A stretch of DNA of 64,000 nucleotides, from positions 1 to 64,000 of the forward strand of contig NZ_CABPSB010000009.1 of assembly GCF_902459655.1 (NCBI RefSeq), written 5' to 3'. This stretch comes from Pandoraea anhela (lineage in GTDB: Bacteria; Pseudomonadota; Gammaproteobacteria; Burkholderiales; Burkholderiaceae). Shown piece by piece: positions 46,179-53,903 of the stretch; position 1 is the first letter of the stretch, and each line of letters opens with the position of its first letter. Position numbers and translations under genes: made by a program. A model generated the notes under the pieces. That model did not search any database. It was not told the DNA's origin and saw only the letters and a program-made list of their open reading frames with translations.

Positions 46179-47702
46179 TTAATGCGATTGCGCGTTGACG
46201 GATTCGCCGTCCGTCGTCGAGGGGCGTTCCTGTCCGACGACGAGGCCCGCGGCCTGTGCGTCGAAACCGCCGCCGAGGGCCTTGATCAGGCCGATCTGCT
46301 GGTCGCGCCGCGCGAAGTCGATGTTCACGCGCGCCTGTTGCTGCGCGAGCAGCGACGACTCGGCGGTGAGCACGGTCAGCTGCGGCGTGAGGCCTGCTTT
46401 GTAGCGATCGATCGCCAGGTCGTAGGCGCGCTGTGCGGCGTCCTGCGCCACGCGCTGCGACACCATCTGCTTGTCGGCCGAACGGATCGACGACATGCGG
46501 TCGGCGATGTCGCCGAGCGCCTTGTTGAGCGTGGCGTCGTAGTTCGCCACCGCGCTTTCATACGCGGCGTACTGGCCCTTCAGGTTGGCGCGCAGACGAC
46601 CACCGTCGAAGATCGGTAGCGAGATCACCGGACCGGCCTGAATGTTCTGGCTGGTCGGATCGAGCAGCTTGCCGAGCCCGAACGTGGAGAAGCCGAAGGC
46701 GGCGTTCAGGTTCACGTCCGGATAGAAACGCGCCTTGGCGACATCGACGCCCTGCAGTTGCGATTCCACCCCCCAGCGTGCCGAGACGATGTCCGGGCGA
46801 CGCCCGAGCAGGGCGAGCGGCAGGTTGTCGGGCAACGCGGGTGTGGGCAACTGGGCGAGCTTCGGCGGCGCGATGTCCAGACCGCGATCCGGGCCCTTGC
46901 CGAGCAGGACGCCGAGTTGGTGGCGCGTGAGCAGGATCTGGCCGTCGAGCTGGGCGATCTGCGTCTGAATGTCGGCGCTATTGCTGTCGGCCTGTTGCTG
47001 CTCGACTTGCGTGTCGAGACCGGCGCGCACGCGGTCGGACGTGAGCTTGCCGAGGGTCTGGCGCTGCTTGCCGATGCGCGCCAGCACATCGTGCAATGCG
47101 TATTGCTGCGCGAGCTGGTTATACGAACGGGCAACGGCCGTCGACAGGGCGAGACGCACTTCCTGATCTTCGGCGTCTTCGGCACGCTCGGCCGACGTGG
47201 CCTGTGCGCGTGCCGAACGGTTTTTGCCCCAGAGATCGAGTTCCCACGACAGCGAGGCGTTCAGATCGCCTTGCGTGAACCATGTGCCGCCGTAGCCCGG
47301 CGGATAGATCGTGTTTTCGGTGAATTTTTCGCGATAGACGTCGCCCGAAAAGCCGACCGACGGCAGCAACGCGGCGGCGGCGCCTTCGGTCTGAGCCCGC
47401 GCGGCCTTCAGACGGGCCGCAGCCATAGCCAGATCGGGGTTGCCCGCGAGCGCTTCGTCGATCAGGGACACGAGCTGCGGATCGCCGAAGCGCTGTGCCC
47501 AGTCGGTGCCCGGCCACTGGCCGCCCTCGGCGGGCAGGCTGCGCTGCGTCTGATACTGGTCGGGCGTGCTGATCTGCTTGTCGCTGTGAATGCCGGCGAA
47601 GTTCGCACAACCGGCAAAGCCCAACGTGACAGCCGCCAGACAAATGGCGGAAATCGCTGAGCGAGCCCGCAAGCGCGGGAGGAATGGTGAAACCGCTTTC
47701 AT
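46179..47702 (-). CDS. NodT-family outer-membrane efflux lipoprotein
   Basis: The 507-residue protein is an OprM/NodT-type channel. The ATG at 47702 opens a lipoprotein signal (LAAVTLGFAGC lipobox, cysteine near residue 31). Two outer membrane efflux repeats follow, with the usual SWELDLWGKNRSARAQATSAERAEDAEDQEVRL and FPDVNL-like FYPDVNLNAAFGFSTFGL motifs. It starts the structural part of the operon, 159 bp after marR and 74 bp before emrA. Confidence 0.93.
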   Translation of the reverse strand: MKAVSPFLPRLRARSAISAICLAAVTLGFAGCANFAGIHSDKQISTPDQYQTQRSLPAEGGQWPGTDWAQRFGDPQLVSLIDEALAGNPDLAMAAARLKAARAQTEGAAAALLPSVGFSGDVYREKFTENTIYPPGYGGTWFTQGDLNASLSWELDLWGKNRSARAQATSAERAEDAEDQEVRLALSTAVARSYNQLAQQYALHDVLARIGKQRQTLGKLTSDRVRAGLDTQVEQQQADSNSADIQTQIAQLDGQILLTRHQLGVLLGKGPDRGLDIAPPKLAQLPTPALPDNLPLALLGRRPDIVSARWGVESQLQGVDVAKARFYPDVNLNAAFGFSTFGLGKLLDPTSQNIQAGPVISLPIFDGGRLRANLKGQYAAYESAVANYDATLNKALGDIADRMSSIRSADKQMVSQRVAQDAAQRAYDLAIDRYKAGLTPQLTVLTAESSLLAQQQARVNIDFARRDQQIGLIKALGGGFDAQAAGLVVGQERPSTTDGESVNAQSH

Positions 47703-47861
47703 CGCAAAACCTTTACGAGTGAAGTCTTGTACTGGCATGTATCGGGTGCTGGCGCTGACGAGGGCACGAAATAGTGGACTCAGTGGACTCGGCAGGCTTT
47801 TCCGAACGGAAATCGACGTGTTTCGGACACGATCGGGAGGTCGGGGGGCGGGTGGTCGCCG

Positions 47862-48371
47862 TCATCCGACGTCGCCGTTGGCGATCACGCGTCGCAGCAG
47901 GCTCTTCAGAAACCCCACTTCCTCCACGCTGAATCCGCGCATCAGATGGTCGGCGGCGCGCGTAAAAATGTCCGGCATCCGGTCGGCCATGGCATAGCCG
48001 GCTTCGGTCGCCCTCAGGTTCACGGTGCGCCGGTCCGTCTTGCTGCGCTCGCGAACGAGCAGTCCGTGGGCTTCGAGCCGGTCGAGCAGGCGGGTCACTG
48101 CGCTCGCGTCGATACAGTAGTCACGCGCCAGATCGGCCGCCGTCTTGCTTTTGCCCGTCGCCACCTTGTAGAGCATGGTCGCCTGCGTGCTGGTGAGCCC
48201 GTACTGCGACGTCTCCTTCGTCAGTTCCGCGAGGATCAGCTGACGCACACGCGCCACCAGATACCCGAGCGAATCGTCGATGTTGTAGCCGTTGCGTGGC
48301 GGATCGGCTTGCGGCGCTTCCGGCTGGGAGGTCGGTGCGGTCGCGGCGGAGGTCACGGGAGATTCGGACAT
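47862..48371 (-). CDS. MarR-family regulator of the efflux operon
   Basis: The 169-residue winged-helix protein has the MarR core (about 30-160): LTSTQATMLYKVATGKSKTAADLARDYCIDASAVTRLLDRLEAHGLLVRERSKTDRRTVNLRAT, including the beta-wing DRR. The first 25 residues are a polar extension. It is the first gene in the efflux operon and probably represses it until a drug binds, as EmrR does in E. coli. Repeated operator-like sequences lie around its promoter. Confidence 0.93.
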   Translation of the reverse strand: MSESPVTSAATAPTSQPEAPQADPPRNGYNIDDSLGYLVARVRQLILAELTKETSQYGLTSTQATMLYKVATGKSKTAADLARDYCIDASAVTRLLDRLEAHGLLVRERSKTDRRTVNLRATEAGYAMADRMPDIFTRAADHLMRGFSVEEVGFLKSLLRRVIANGDVG

Positions 48372-48383
48372 TTTCGTGCAGCT

Positions 48384-48462
48384 GCAATAGTTGACTTGGC
48401 ATGATTATAGTGGGTACTTAATTAATTTCAAGTCGATGCAATAGTTGTCTAGGCAAATATTG
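48384..48462 (-). promoter_or_regulatory. marR promoter with repeated operator sites
   Basis: On the minus strand TTGAAA (48431-48426) and TATAAT (48409-48404) are spaced by 16 bp. GCAATAGTTG-N-CT-N-GGCA occurs twice, at 48384-48401 (next to the -10) and 48438-48455 (just upstream of the -35). The second lies in a 24-bp inverted repeat (48439-48462; CAATAGTTGTCT paired with CAATATTTGCCT). A TGTCTAGAC palindrome follows at 48469-48477. These are likely MarR autoregulatory sites. Confidence 0.75.
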
Positions 48463-48601
48463 CGCAAATGTCTAGACGAAATGCTCTAATTGACGGGCGC
48501 CGCGAGGAAGTTGAGGGGGGGCGAAACCGAAACGGGGTGGCGAAAATTTTGTGACGCTGGCGAGTCAAAGTCGCCCGGCGTTGCTGCAATGCAGAAAGGC
48601 C

Positions 48602-48631
48602 ATGACGTGGGACATACGCAAGTGGTAGAAT
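48602..48631 (+). promoter_or_regulatory. Probable typA promoter
   Basis: ATGACG (48602-48607) and TAGAAT (48626-48631) are spaced by 18 bp and end 37 bp before the typA start codon. The rest of the divergent 297-bp gap is taken by the marR operators. Confidence 0.5.
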
Positions 48632-48668
48632 CGCGGATTCTCCAAAGGCTTTTTCGAGCACCTCTTTC

Positions 48669-50492
48669 ATGACCCGCGCTCTCCGTAATATCGCCATCAT
48701 CGCGCACGTCGACCACGGCAAAACCACGCTCGTCGACCAGTTGCTGCGCCAGTCGGGCACCTTCCGCGAAAACCAGCAAGTCGCTGAACGCGTGATGGAC
48801 TCGAACGACATTGAAAAAGAGCGCGGCATCACGATCCTCGCCAAAAACTGCGCCGTCGAGTACGAGGGCACGCACATCAACATCGTCGACACGCCGGGAC
48901 ACGCGGACTTCGGCGGTGAAGTGGAGCGTGTGCTGTCGATGGTCGACAGCGTGTTGCTGGTCGTCGACGCCGTCGAAGGCCCGATGCCGCAAACGCGCTT
49001 CGTGACCCGCAAGGCGTTGGGCCTCGGTCTGAAGCCGATCGTCGTGGTCAACAAGATCGACCGTCCGGGCGCACGTCCGGACTGGGTCATCGACCAGACC
49101 TTCGACCTGATGGACAAGCTCGGCGCGACCAACGAGCAGCTCGACTTCCCGGTCGTGTACGCGTCGGCCCTGAACGGTTTCGCCAGCCTCGATTCGAACG
49201 TTCGCGAAGGCACGATGAAGCCGCTGTTCGATGCGATTCTCGAACACGTGCCGGTGCGCGACGCCGATCCGGATGCGCCGCTGCAATTGCAGATCAGCTC
49301 GCTCGACTACTCGACGTTCGTCGGCCGTATCGGTATCGGCCGTATTACGCGCGGCCGCATCAAGCCGGGCCAGCAAGTCGTCATGCGTTCGGGTCCGGAC
49401 GGTGAAATTCTCAAGCGCAAGATCAACCAGGTCCTGACGTTCAAGGGGCTGGAGCGTGTGATGTCGGAAGACGGCGCGCAAGCCGGCGACATCGTGCTGA
49501 TCAACGGTATCGAAGACGTGGGTATTGGCGCGACGATCTGCGACGTGGAAACGCCCGAGGCGCTGCCGTTGCTGACCGTCGATGAGCCGACGCTCACGAT
49601 GAACTTCTGCGTGAACACGTCGCCGCTGGCCGGCCGTGAAGGCAAGTTCGTGACGAGCCGTCAGATCCGCGACCGTCTGGACAAGGAACTGAATCACAAC
49701 GTGGCGCTGCGCGTGAAGGACACCGACGAGGATTCCGTCTTCGAAGTGTCGGGCCGTGGCGAACTTCACCTGACGATTCTGATCGAGAACATGCGTCGCG
49801 AAGGCTATGAACTGGCCGTGTCGCGTCCGCGCGTGGTGCTCAAGGAAATCGACGGCGTGAAGCACGAGCCGTACGAAATGCTGACCATCGACCTGGAAGA
49901 CGAACATCAGGGCGCGGTCATGGAAGAAATCGGCCGCCGCAAGGGCGAAATGCTGGACATGGTGTCGGACGGCCGTGGCCGCACGCGCCTCGAGTACCGC
50001 ATTCCGGCACGTGGTCTGATCGGTTTCCAAGGCGATTTCCTGTCGATGACCCGTGGTACGGGCCTGATGAGCCACATCTTCGATGCGTACGCACCGCTCA
50101 AGGACGGTTCGCTGGGTGAGCGTCGCAACGGCGTGCTGATCTCGCAGGACGACGGCGCTGCCGTGGCTTATGCCCTGTGGAAGCTGCAAGATCGCGGCCG
50201 CATGTTCGTCTCGCCGGGCGACGCGCTGTACGAAGGCATGATCATCGGTATCCACAGCCGCGACAACGACCTCGTGGTCAACCCGATCAAGGGCAAGCAG
50301 CTCACGAACGTACGTGCGTCGGGTACCGACGAAGCCGTGCGTCTGGTGCCGCCGATCGCGCTGAACCTGGAATACGCCGTGGAATTCATCGACGACGATG
50401 AGCTGGTCGAAGTCACGCCGCTGACGATCCGCCTGCGCAAGCGTCACCTGAAGGAACACGAGCGCAAGCGCGCCTCGCGCGAAGAGAAGTAA
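48669..50492 (+). CDS. typA: Ribosome-associated translational GTPase TypA/BipA
   Basis: The 607-residue protein matches BipA in length and motifs. The G domain has [15 protein letters not shown] (G1), [10 protein letters not shown] (G2), DTPGHADF (G3) and NKID (G4). Domain II, two EF-G-like alpha/beta domains and the BipA-specific C-terminal domain with [19 protein letters not shown] follow. It binds 70S ribosomes and assists 50S assembly, especially at low temperature and under stress. Transcription ends at a clear terminator downstream. Confidence 0.97.
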   Translation: MTRALRNIAIIAHVDHGKTTLVDQLLRQSGTFRENQQVAERVMDSNDIEKERGITILAKNCAVEYEGTHINIVDTPGHADFGGEVERVLSMVDSVLLVVDAVEGPMPQTRFVTRKALGLGLKPIVVVNKIDRPGARPDWVIDQTFDLMDKLGATNEQLDFPVVYASALNGFASLDSNVREGTMKPLFDAILEHVPVRDADPDAPLQLQISSLDYSTFVGRIGIGRITRGRIKPGQQVVMRSGPDGEILKRKINQVLTFKGLERVMSEDGAQAGDIVLINGIEDVGIGATICDVETPEALPLLTVDEPTLTMNFCVNTSPLAGREGKFVTSRQIRDRLDKELNHNVALRVKDTDEDSVFEVSGRGELHLTILIENMRREGYELAVSRPRVVLKEIDGVKHEPYEMLTIDLEDEHQGAVMEEIGRRKGEMLDMVSDGRGRTRLEYRIPARGLIGFQGDFLSMTRGTGLMSHIFDAYAPLKDGSLGERRNGVLISQDDGAAVAYALWKLQDRGRMFVSPGDALYEGMIIGIHSRDNDLVVNPIKGKQLTNVRASGTDEAVRLVPPIALNLEYAVEFIDDDELVEVTPLTIRLRKRHLKEHERKRASREEK

Positions 50493-50562
50493 GGCCGGCG
50501 ATGGTGCGGCGGCGCGGCGGACGATGGTCTGCATGCGCCGAGGCGCCAGTTTGTTGGAAGAG

Positions 50563-50590
50563 AAGCCGGTGCATTGCGCCGGCTTTTTTG
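50563..50590 (+). terminator. Terminator after typA
   Basis: AAGCCGG / CCGGCTT with a GC-rich loop is followed by TTTTTTG TTTG. It lies 70 bp after the typA stop and before the next gene on the same strand. Confidence 0.85.
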
Positions 50591-50727
50591 TTTGTCGTCC
50601 CGAGGATGTCTTTGCTTATCCCGCGTGCGCCGGCAGTCCATTGCCCGCAAGGATCGTGAGCTGCCTGTGCAGGATAGGCGGGCGCTATCGCATCCGTGTC
50701 GTTGACGCTTTTGAATCTCCGCCAGAC

Positions 50728-51879
50728 ATGACCGAATTTGTTCGAACCGAAATCCGTGGCCGCATCGGCGTTATCACGCTGACGCGTCCGAAAGCCCTCA
50801 ACGCGCTGTCGCACGACATGATTCGTGCGATAGCATCGACGCTTGCCGAGTGGCGTGACGATCCGACGGTGCTCGGTGTGGTGTTGCAGGGTGAGGGGGA
50901 GAAGGGGTTATGCGCGGGCGGCGACATTCGCTATTTCCATGAGGCCATCAGTGCAGGGCGTACGGACATCATGGATTTCTTCACCGACGAGTACGTGCTG
51001 AACTACACCATCGCTTCGTACCCGAAGCCTTACATCGCACTGATGGATGGCGTTGTGATGGGTGGGGGAATGGGGATTTCGCAAGGCGCTGCGCTGCGCA
51101 TCGTGACGGAAGCGACGCGCATGGCGATGCCCGAGACGGCCATCGGTCTGTTCCCGGATGTCGGCGGTGGCTTCTTTCTCGCGAATCTGGCTGGGCATCT
51201 TGGCGAGTACCTGGGGACGACAGGTATTGTGTTCGGGGCGGTCGATGCCTGTGAAATCGGTCTGGCCGATGCGGTGCTGCCACGTGCCTCGTTGCCGGCA
51301 CTGTGCGAGCATCTCGCCAATCACGACTGGCCGGACAGCGAAGCCGTGCTCGACGCTGCGCGCACGTTCTGCCGCGAAAGTCTCCCGCCGGCCGGACTCG
51401 CACCGGGTAAGCTGGCGCCGTTGCGCGACGTGATCGACGAGCACTTCGGGCTGGCGGACATGCCGGCGATCCTGCATGCGCTAAAACTTGAAGCGCGTTG
51501 CGAGTACTCCGGTTGGGCGGAGGAGACGGAAGACCTGCTGCGCACGAAGCGCTCGCCGCTCATGGTGTGTGTGGCGCTGGAACAGGTGCGCCGCGCTCGC
51601 AAGTTGTCATTGGCGGACGAATTGCGCGAGGAATGGCTGATGATGCGCAGCGTCTTCAACCTCGACGGTCGCATCGGCGCAGAGGGCGTGGAGGGCATTC
51701 GCGCGATGGTGGTCGACAAGGACCACAAACCGCGCTGGCAGCACGCGAGCATCGAAGCGGTCAGACGGGAAGATATCGAGCGATTCTTCGACGGCAAGCG
51801 TCATGACGCCGACAACCCGCTGCGCGATCTTGGCAAGACGTCGGAGTCCGTCGGATCAAGCCCGGCTAGGCACGACTAA
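50728..51879 (+). CDS. Enoyl-CoA hydratase/isomerase family protein, 3-hydroxyisobutyryl-CoA hydrolase type
   Basis: The 383-residue protein is longer than enoyl-CoA hydratases (about 260) and has the layout of 3-hydroxyisobutyryl-CoA hydrolases of valine breakdown. KALNALSHDM, GLCAGGDIRYFHE (oxyanion hole), MGGGMGISQGA and PETAIGLFPDVGGGFFLANL carry the usual catalytic acids. The C-terminal ECH_2 extension ends with DNPLRDLGKTSESVG. The start MTEFVRTEIRG was chosen although the frame is open earlier. No valine pathway genes are adjacent. Confidence 0.88.
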   Translation: MTEFVRTEIRGRIGVITLTRPKALNALSHDMIRAIASTLAEWRDDPTVLGVVLQGEGEKGLCAGGDIRYFHEAISAGRTDIMDFFTDEYVLNYTIASYPKPYIALMDGVVMGGGMGISQGAALRIVTEATRMAMPETAIGLFPDVGGGFFLANLAGHLGEYLGTTGIVFGAVDACEIGLADAVLPRASLPALCEHLANHDWPDSEAVLDAARTFCRESLPPAGLAPGKLAPLRDVIDEHFGLADMPAILHALKLEARCEYSGWAEETEDLLRTKRSPLMVCVALEQVRRARKLSLADELREEWLMMRSVFNLDGRIGAEGVEGIRAMVVDKDHKPRWQHASIEAVRREDIERFFDGKRHDADNPLRDLGKTSESVGSSPARHD

Positions 51880-51903
51880 GCTCGATTGAGGTCGATCAGG
51901 CAG

Positions 51904-51935
51904 CAACTAAGCACCAACTAAGCACCAACTGAGCG
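51904..51935. repeat. 11-bp tandem repeat
   Basis: CAACTAAGCAC is repeated three times (the last as CAACTGAGCG) in the short convergent gap after the hydrolase gene. No gene or terminator is seen here. Confidence 0.85.
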
Positions 51936-51991
51936 GGACCGCGCCACCGATGCGCAGCGAGCGACGCATCGGTCTCGTGCAACGGTTTGCA

Positions 51992-52414
51992 TTACACCGC
52001 TGCCTGACAGAATTGTTCGCCGACCGCCTGATCGAGTTTGCGGCAGATGTCCGCGAACGTGCCGACCATCACGATGTGCGACCGGTCGCGGTACACGCGG
52101 ACATCCAGAGTTTCCTGCGTGGCCGGGGCGTCACGCCGCGCTTGCTGCTCGCGCACATTGCGCGATGCGTTGACGGCTTTTCCGGCAGGGCAGGCGCGCC
52201 GCGTGGCTGTCGCCATGGCGGCGGCGATCGTACGCGGCAGGGTCGTGGTTCGGGTTCGGGCCGGTATCGTGTACGAGCGCGCGATGGCGGGGGCCGAAGC
52301 GAACGGGCCGGACAATGCCGACAGTCCATACACCGCCGAGAGGCGCGTTTGTGACGATACGCGCACGCGCGATTGACCAAGAGACGTACGCAGCAAACCA
52401 AAGAGTCGAGCCAT
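51992..52414 (-). CDS. Hypothetical protein (140 aa) next to lexA
   Basis: I do not recognise this protein. It begins MARLFGLLRTSLGQSRVRVSS, is rich in Arg, Thr and Ala, and has its most structured-looking part at the C-terminus (YRDRSHIVMVGTFADICRKLDQAVGEQFC). No signal peptide or strong membrane segment is present. An AAGGAT ribosome site lies 6 bases before the ATG. It is downstream of lexA on the same strand, after a 232-bp gap, and no LexA box was found before it. Its reality is likely but not certain. Confidence 0.55.
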   Translation of the reverse strand: MARLFGLLRTSLGQSRVRVSSQTRLSAVYGLSALSGPFASAPAIARSYTIPARTRTTTLPRTIAAAMATATRRACPAGKAVNASRNVREQQARRDAPATQETLDVRVYRDRSHIVMVGTFADICRKLDQAVGEQFCQAAV

Positions 52415-52646
52415 GATGCGATCCTTCTTCCAATGCGGGTCGGAGGGACGTGCCTCGCTGCGGTGCGAAGGGTTGAGATGTGCGTCGCAAAACGTCATCA
52501 CAAATCGCAGGCACAGCAGGGCCCGGGCGCCGGACCCAGCCCGGCGCAGTCGGAAATGCAAAACTTCAGGGAATGGGGCGTAGCGTGACGCGATTACGAC
52601 ATGACTGCTGCGTTTTTGCGGCCCCGGAATTCGCGCGGAACGACGG

Positions 52647-53300
52647 TCAGAGATCGTTGTTGCGGATCAGACCGACCGCAATCCCTTCCAACGCAAAATC
52701 ACCGCTGCCTTCGTCGACATTGATGTTTTCGAAGTCGGGATTTTCGGCGATCAGCTCGACGCCGCCCTTCACACGGTGAAAGCGTTTGACGGTCACGTCG
52801 TCGCCAATGCGCGCCACGACGATCTGGCCTTCGCGTGCGTCGGCGGCTTTCTGCACAGCCAGCAGATCGCCGTCGAGAATGCCCGCATCGCGCATCGACA
52901 TCCCGCGCACCTTCAGCAGGTAGTCGGGTTGGCGCGCGAACAGGTTCGGGTCGCACTGGAAGTTACGTTCGATATGTTCCTGCGCCAGAATCGGGCTACC
53001 CGCAGCGACGCGACCGACCAGCGGCAGCGACAGTTGCATCAGGCCCATATGCGGCAGCGTGAACTGATGGGCGCCGCCGGCTTCGTCCAGACGTTTGAGG
53101 CGGATACCGCGCGACTGACCGGCGGCGAGCTCGATCACCCCTTTGCGCGCCAGCGCCCGCAGGTGCTCCTCCGCAGCGTTGGCGGAAGAAAAGCCCAGTT
53201 CGGCGGCAATCTCCGCACGCGTCGGCGGAAAGCCGGTGCGCTCGATCGCTTGCTGAACCAGTTCGTAGACCTGCTGTTGACGGGCGGTAAGTTTGATCAT
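52647..53300 (-). CDS. lexA: SOS repressor LexA
   Basis: The 217-residue repressor has the N-terminal winged helix ([54 protein letters not shown]) and the C-terminal autoprotease. Cleavage is expected at the Ala-Gly of RVAAGSP. The catalytic serine is in GMSMRDAGI and the lysine in VTVKRF. RecA-stimulated self-cleavage relieves repression of DNA-damage genes. Two LexA boxes directly upstream show autoregulation. Confidence 0.97.
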   Translation of the reverse strand: MIKLTARQQQVYELVQQAIERTGFPPTRAEIAAELGFSSANAAEEHLRALARKGVIELAAGQSRGIRLKRLDEAGGAHQFTLPHMGLMQLSLPLVGRVAAGSPILAQEHIERNFQCDPNLFARQPDYLLKVRGMSMRDAGILDGDLLAVQKAADAREGQIVVARIGDDVTVKRFHRVKGGVELIAENPDFENINVDEGSGDFALEGIAVGLIRNNDL

Positions 53301-53307
53301 GGCATCA

Positions 53308-53343
53308 CTGTATGGAAGCACAGGTGGCTGTATTTTTGTACAG
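53308..53343 (-). promoter_or_regulatory. Two LexA boxes upstream of lexA
   Basis: CTGTATGGAAGCACAG (53308-53323) and CTGTATTTTTGTACAG (53328-53343) both fit CTGT-N8-ACAG. They are separated by 4 bp, the nearer one 8 bp from the lexA start codon. The more symmetrical distal site should bind better. Confidence 0.9.
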
Positions 53344-53365
53344 TGTTTGCAAAAAGGCAAGGGAA

Positions 53366-53388
53366 AACTTCATGTAGTGCATGAAGTT
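53366..53388. promoter_or_regulatory. Perfect 9-bp inverted repeat upstream of lexA
   Basis: AACTTCATG and CATGAAGTT flank TAGTG, forming a perfect palindrome of 23 bp between the LexA boxes and the end of the Cus operon. There is no T run, so an operator for an unidentified regulator is more likely than a terminator. Confidence 0.55.
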
Positions 53389-53435
53389 CCCGTCAGACGC
53401 CCCCGGCCCGGAGGACGTTGCGTTGCCATGGCATG

Positions 53436-53478
53436 CCCGGGCGACGGGCCTGCCGTGTTGGGAGACCCGTCGCCCGGG
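53436..53478 (-). terminator. Long GC hairpin after cusF
   Basis: CCCGGGCGACGGG and CCCGTCGCCCGGG form a perfect 13-bp stem, 12 bp beyond the cusF stop. It lacks a T run, so termination may be weak or Rho-assisted; it also protects the 3' end. Confidence 0.6.
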
Positions 53479-53489
53479 GCGCTCGTCGC

Positions 53490-53903
53490 TTACTTGTCCA
53501 TGCGTACGATGGTCAATGTGCCGTCCACGTTTTCCACGCGCACCCGCACTTTCTCGCCGGCATGAACGCCCTTGGCCATCGCCGCGTCCTTCGCCTTGTA
53601 CGCCATCGTCATGGCCGGCATGCTGATGTTGGCCATCGCGCCGTGCTGGAGCATCACCATGCCCGTCGATGCGTCGACGCTTTTGACCGTCGCATCGGTC
53701 AGCGCCGTGCTGGCGTTCGCCGCTGCGGCGGCCTGTGCCGCCTGTGCGGCCTGTGCCGCCTGTGCGGCCTGTGCCGCCTGTGCGGCCTGTGCCGCCTGTG
53801 CGGGCTTGGCCGGCATGGCCATATTGCCCATGTCGCCGGCGGCAAACACCGATGCGCTGAGCGATGCCAGCAGAACACCCGAGACGATAAGAACTTGCTT
53901 CAT
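53490..53903 (-). CDS. cusF: CusF-like periplasmic copper/silver-binding protein
   Basis: The 137-residue protein has a signal peptide ([22 protein letters not shown]), then an Ala-Ala-Gln repeat linker (about 38-61). The CusF beta-barrel domain follows (about 70-137). The metal site region reads [21 protein letters not shown], where the PAMTM motif is the diagnostic CusF stretch. It carries Cu(I) or Ag(I) to the efflux complex. Its ATG overlaps the cusA stop (ATGA), so it is translationally coupled and last in the operon. Confidence 0.9.
   Translation of the reverse strand: MKQVLIVSGVLLASLSASVFAAGDMGNMAMPAKPAQAAQAAQAAQAAQAAQAAQAAQAAAAANASTALTDATVKSVDASTGMVMLQHGAMANISMPAMTMAYKAKDAAMAKGVHAGEKVRVRVENVDGTLTIVRMDK
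53728..53799 (-). repeat. 9-bp repeat encoding (Ala-Ala-Gln)8 in cusF
   Basis: Eight 9-bp units GCSGCCTGT alternate G and C at one position, making an 18-bp super-repeat. They encode a flexible Ala/Gln linker between the signal peptide region and the metal-binding domain. Unit gain or loss keeps the frame. Confidence 0.9.
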
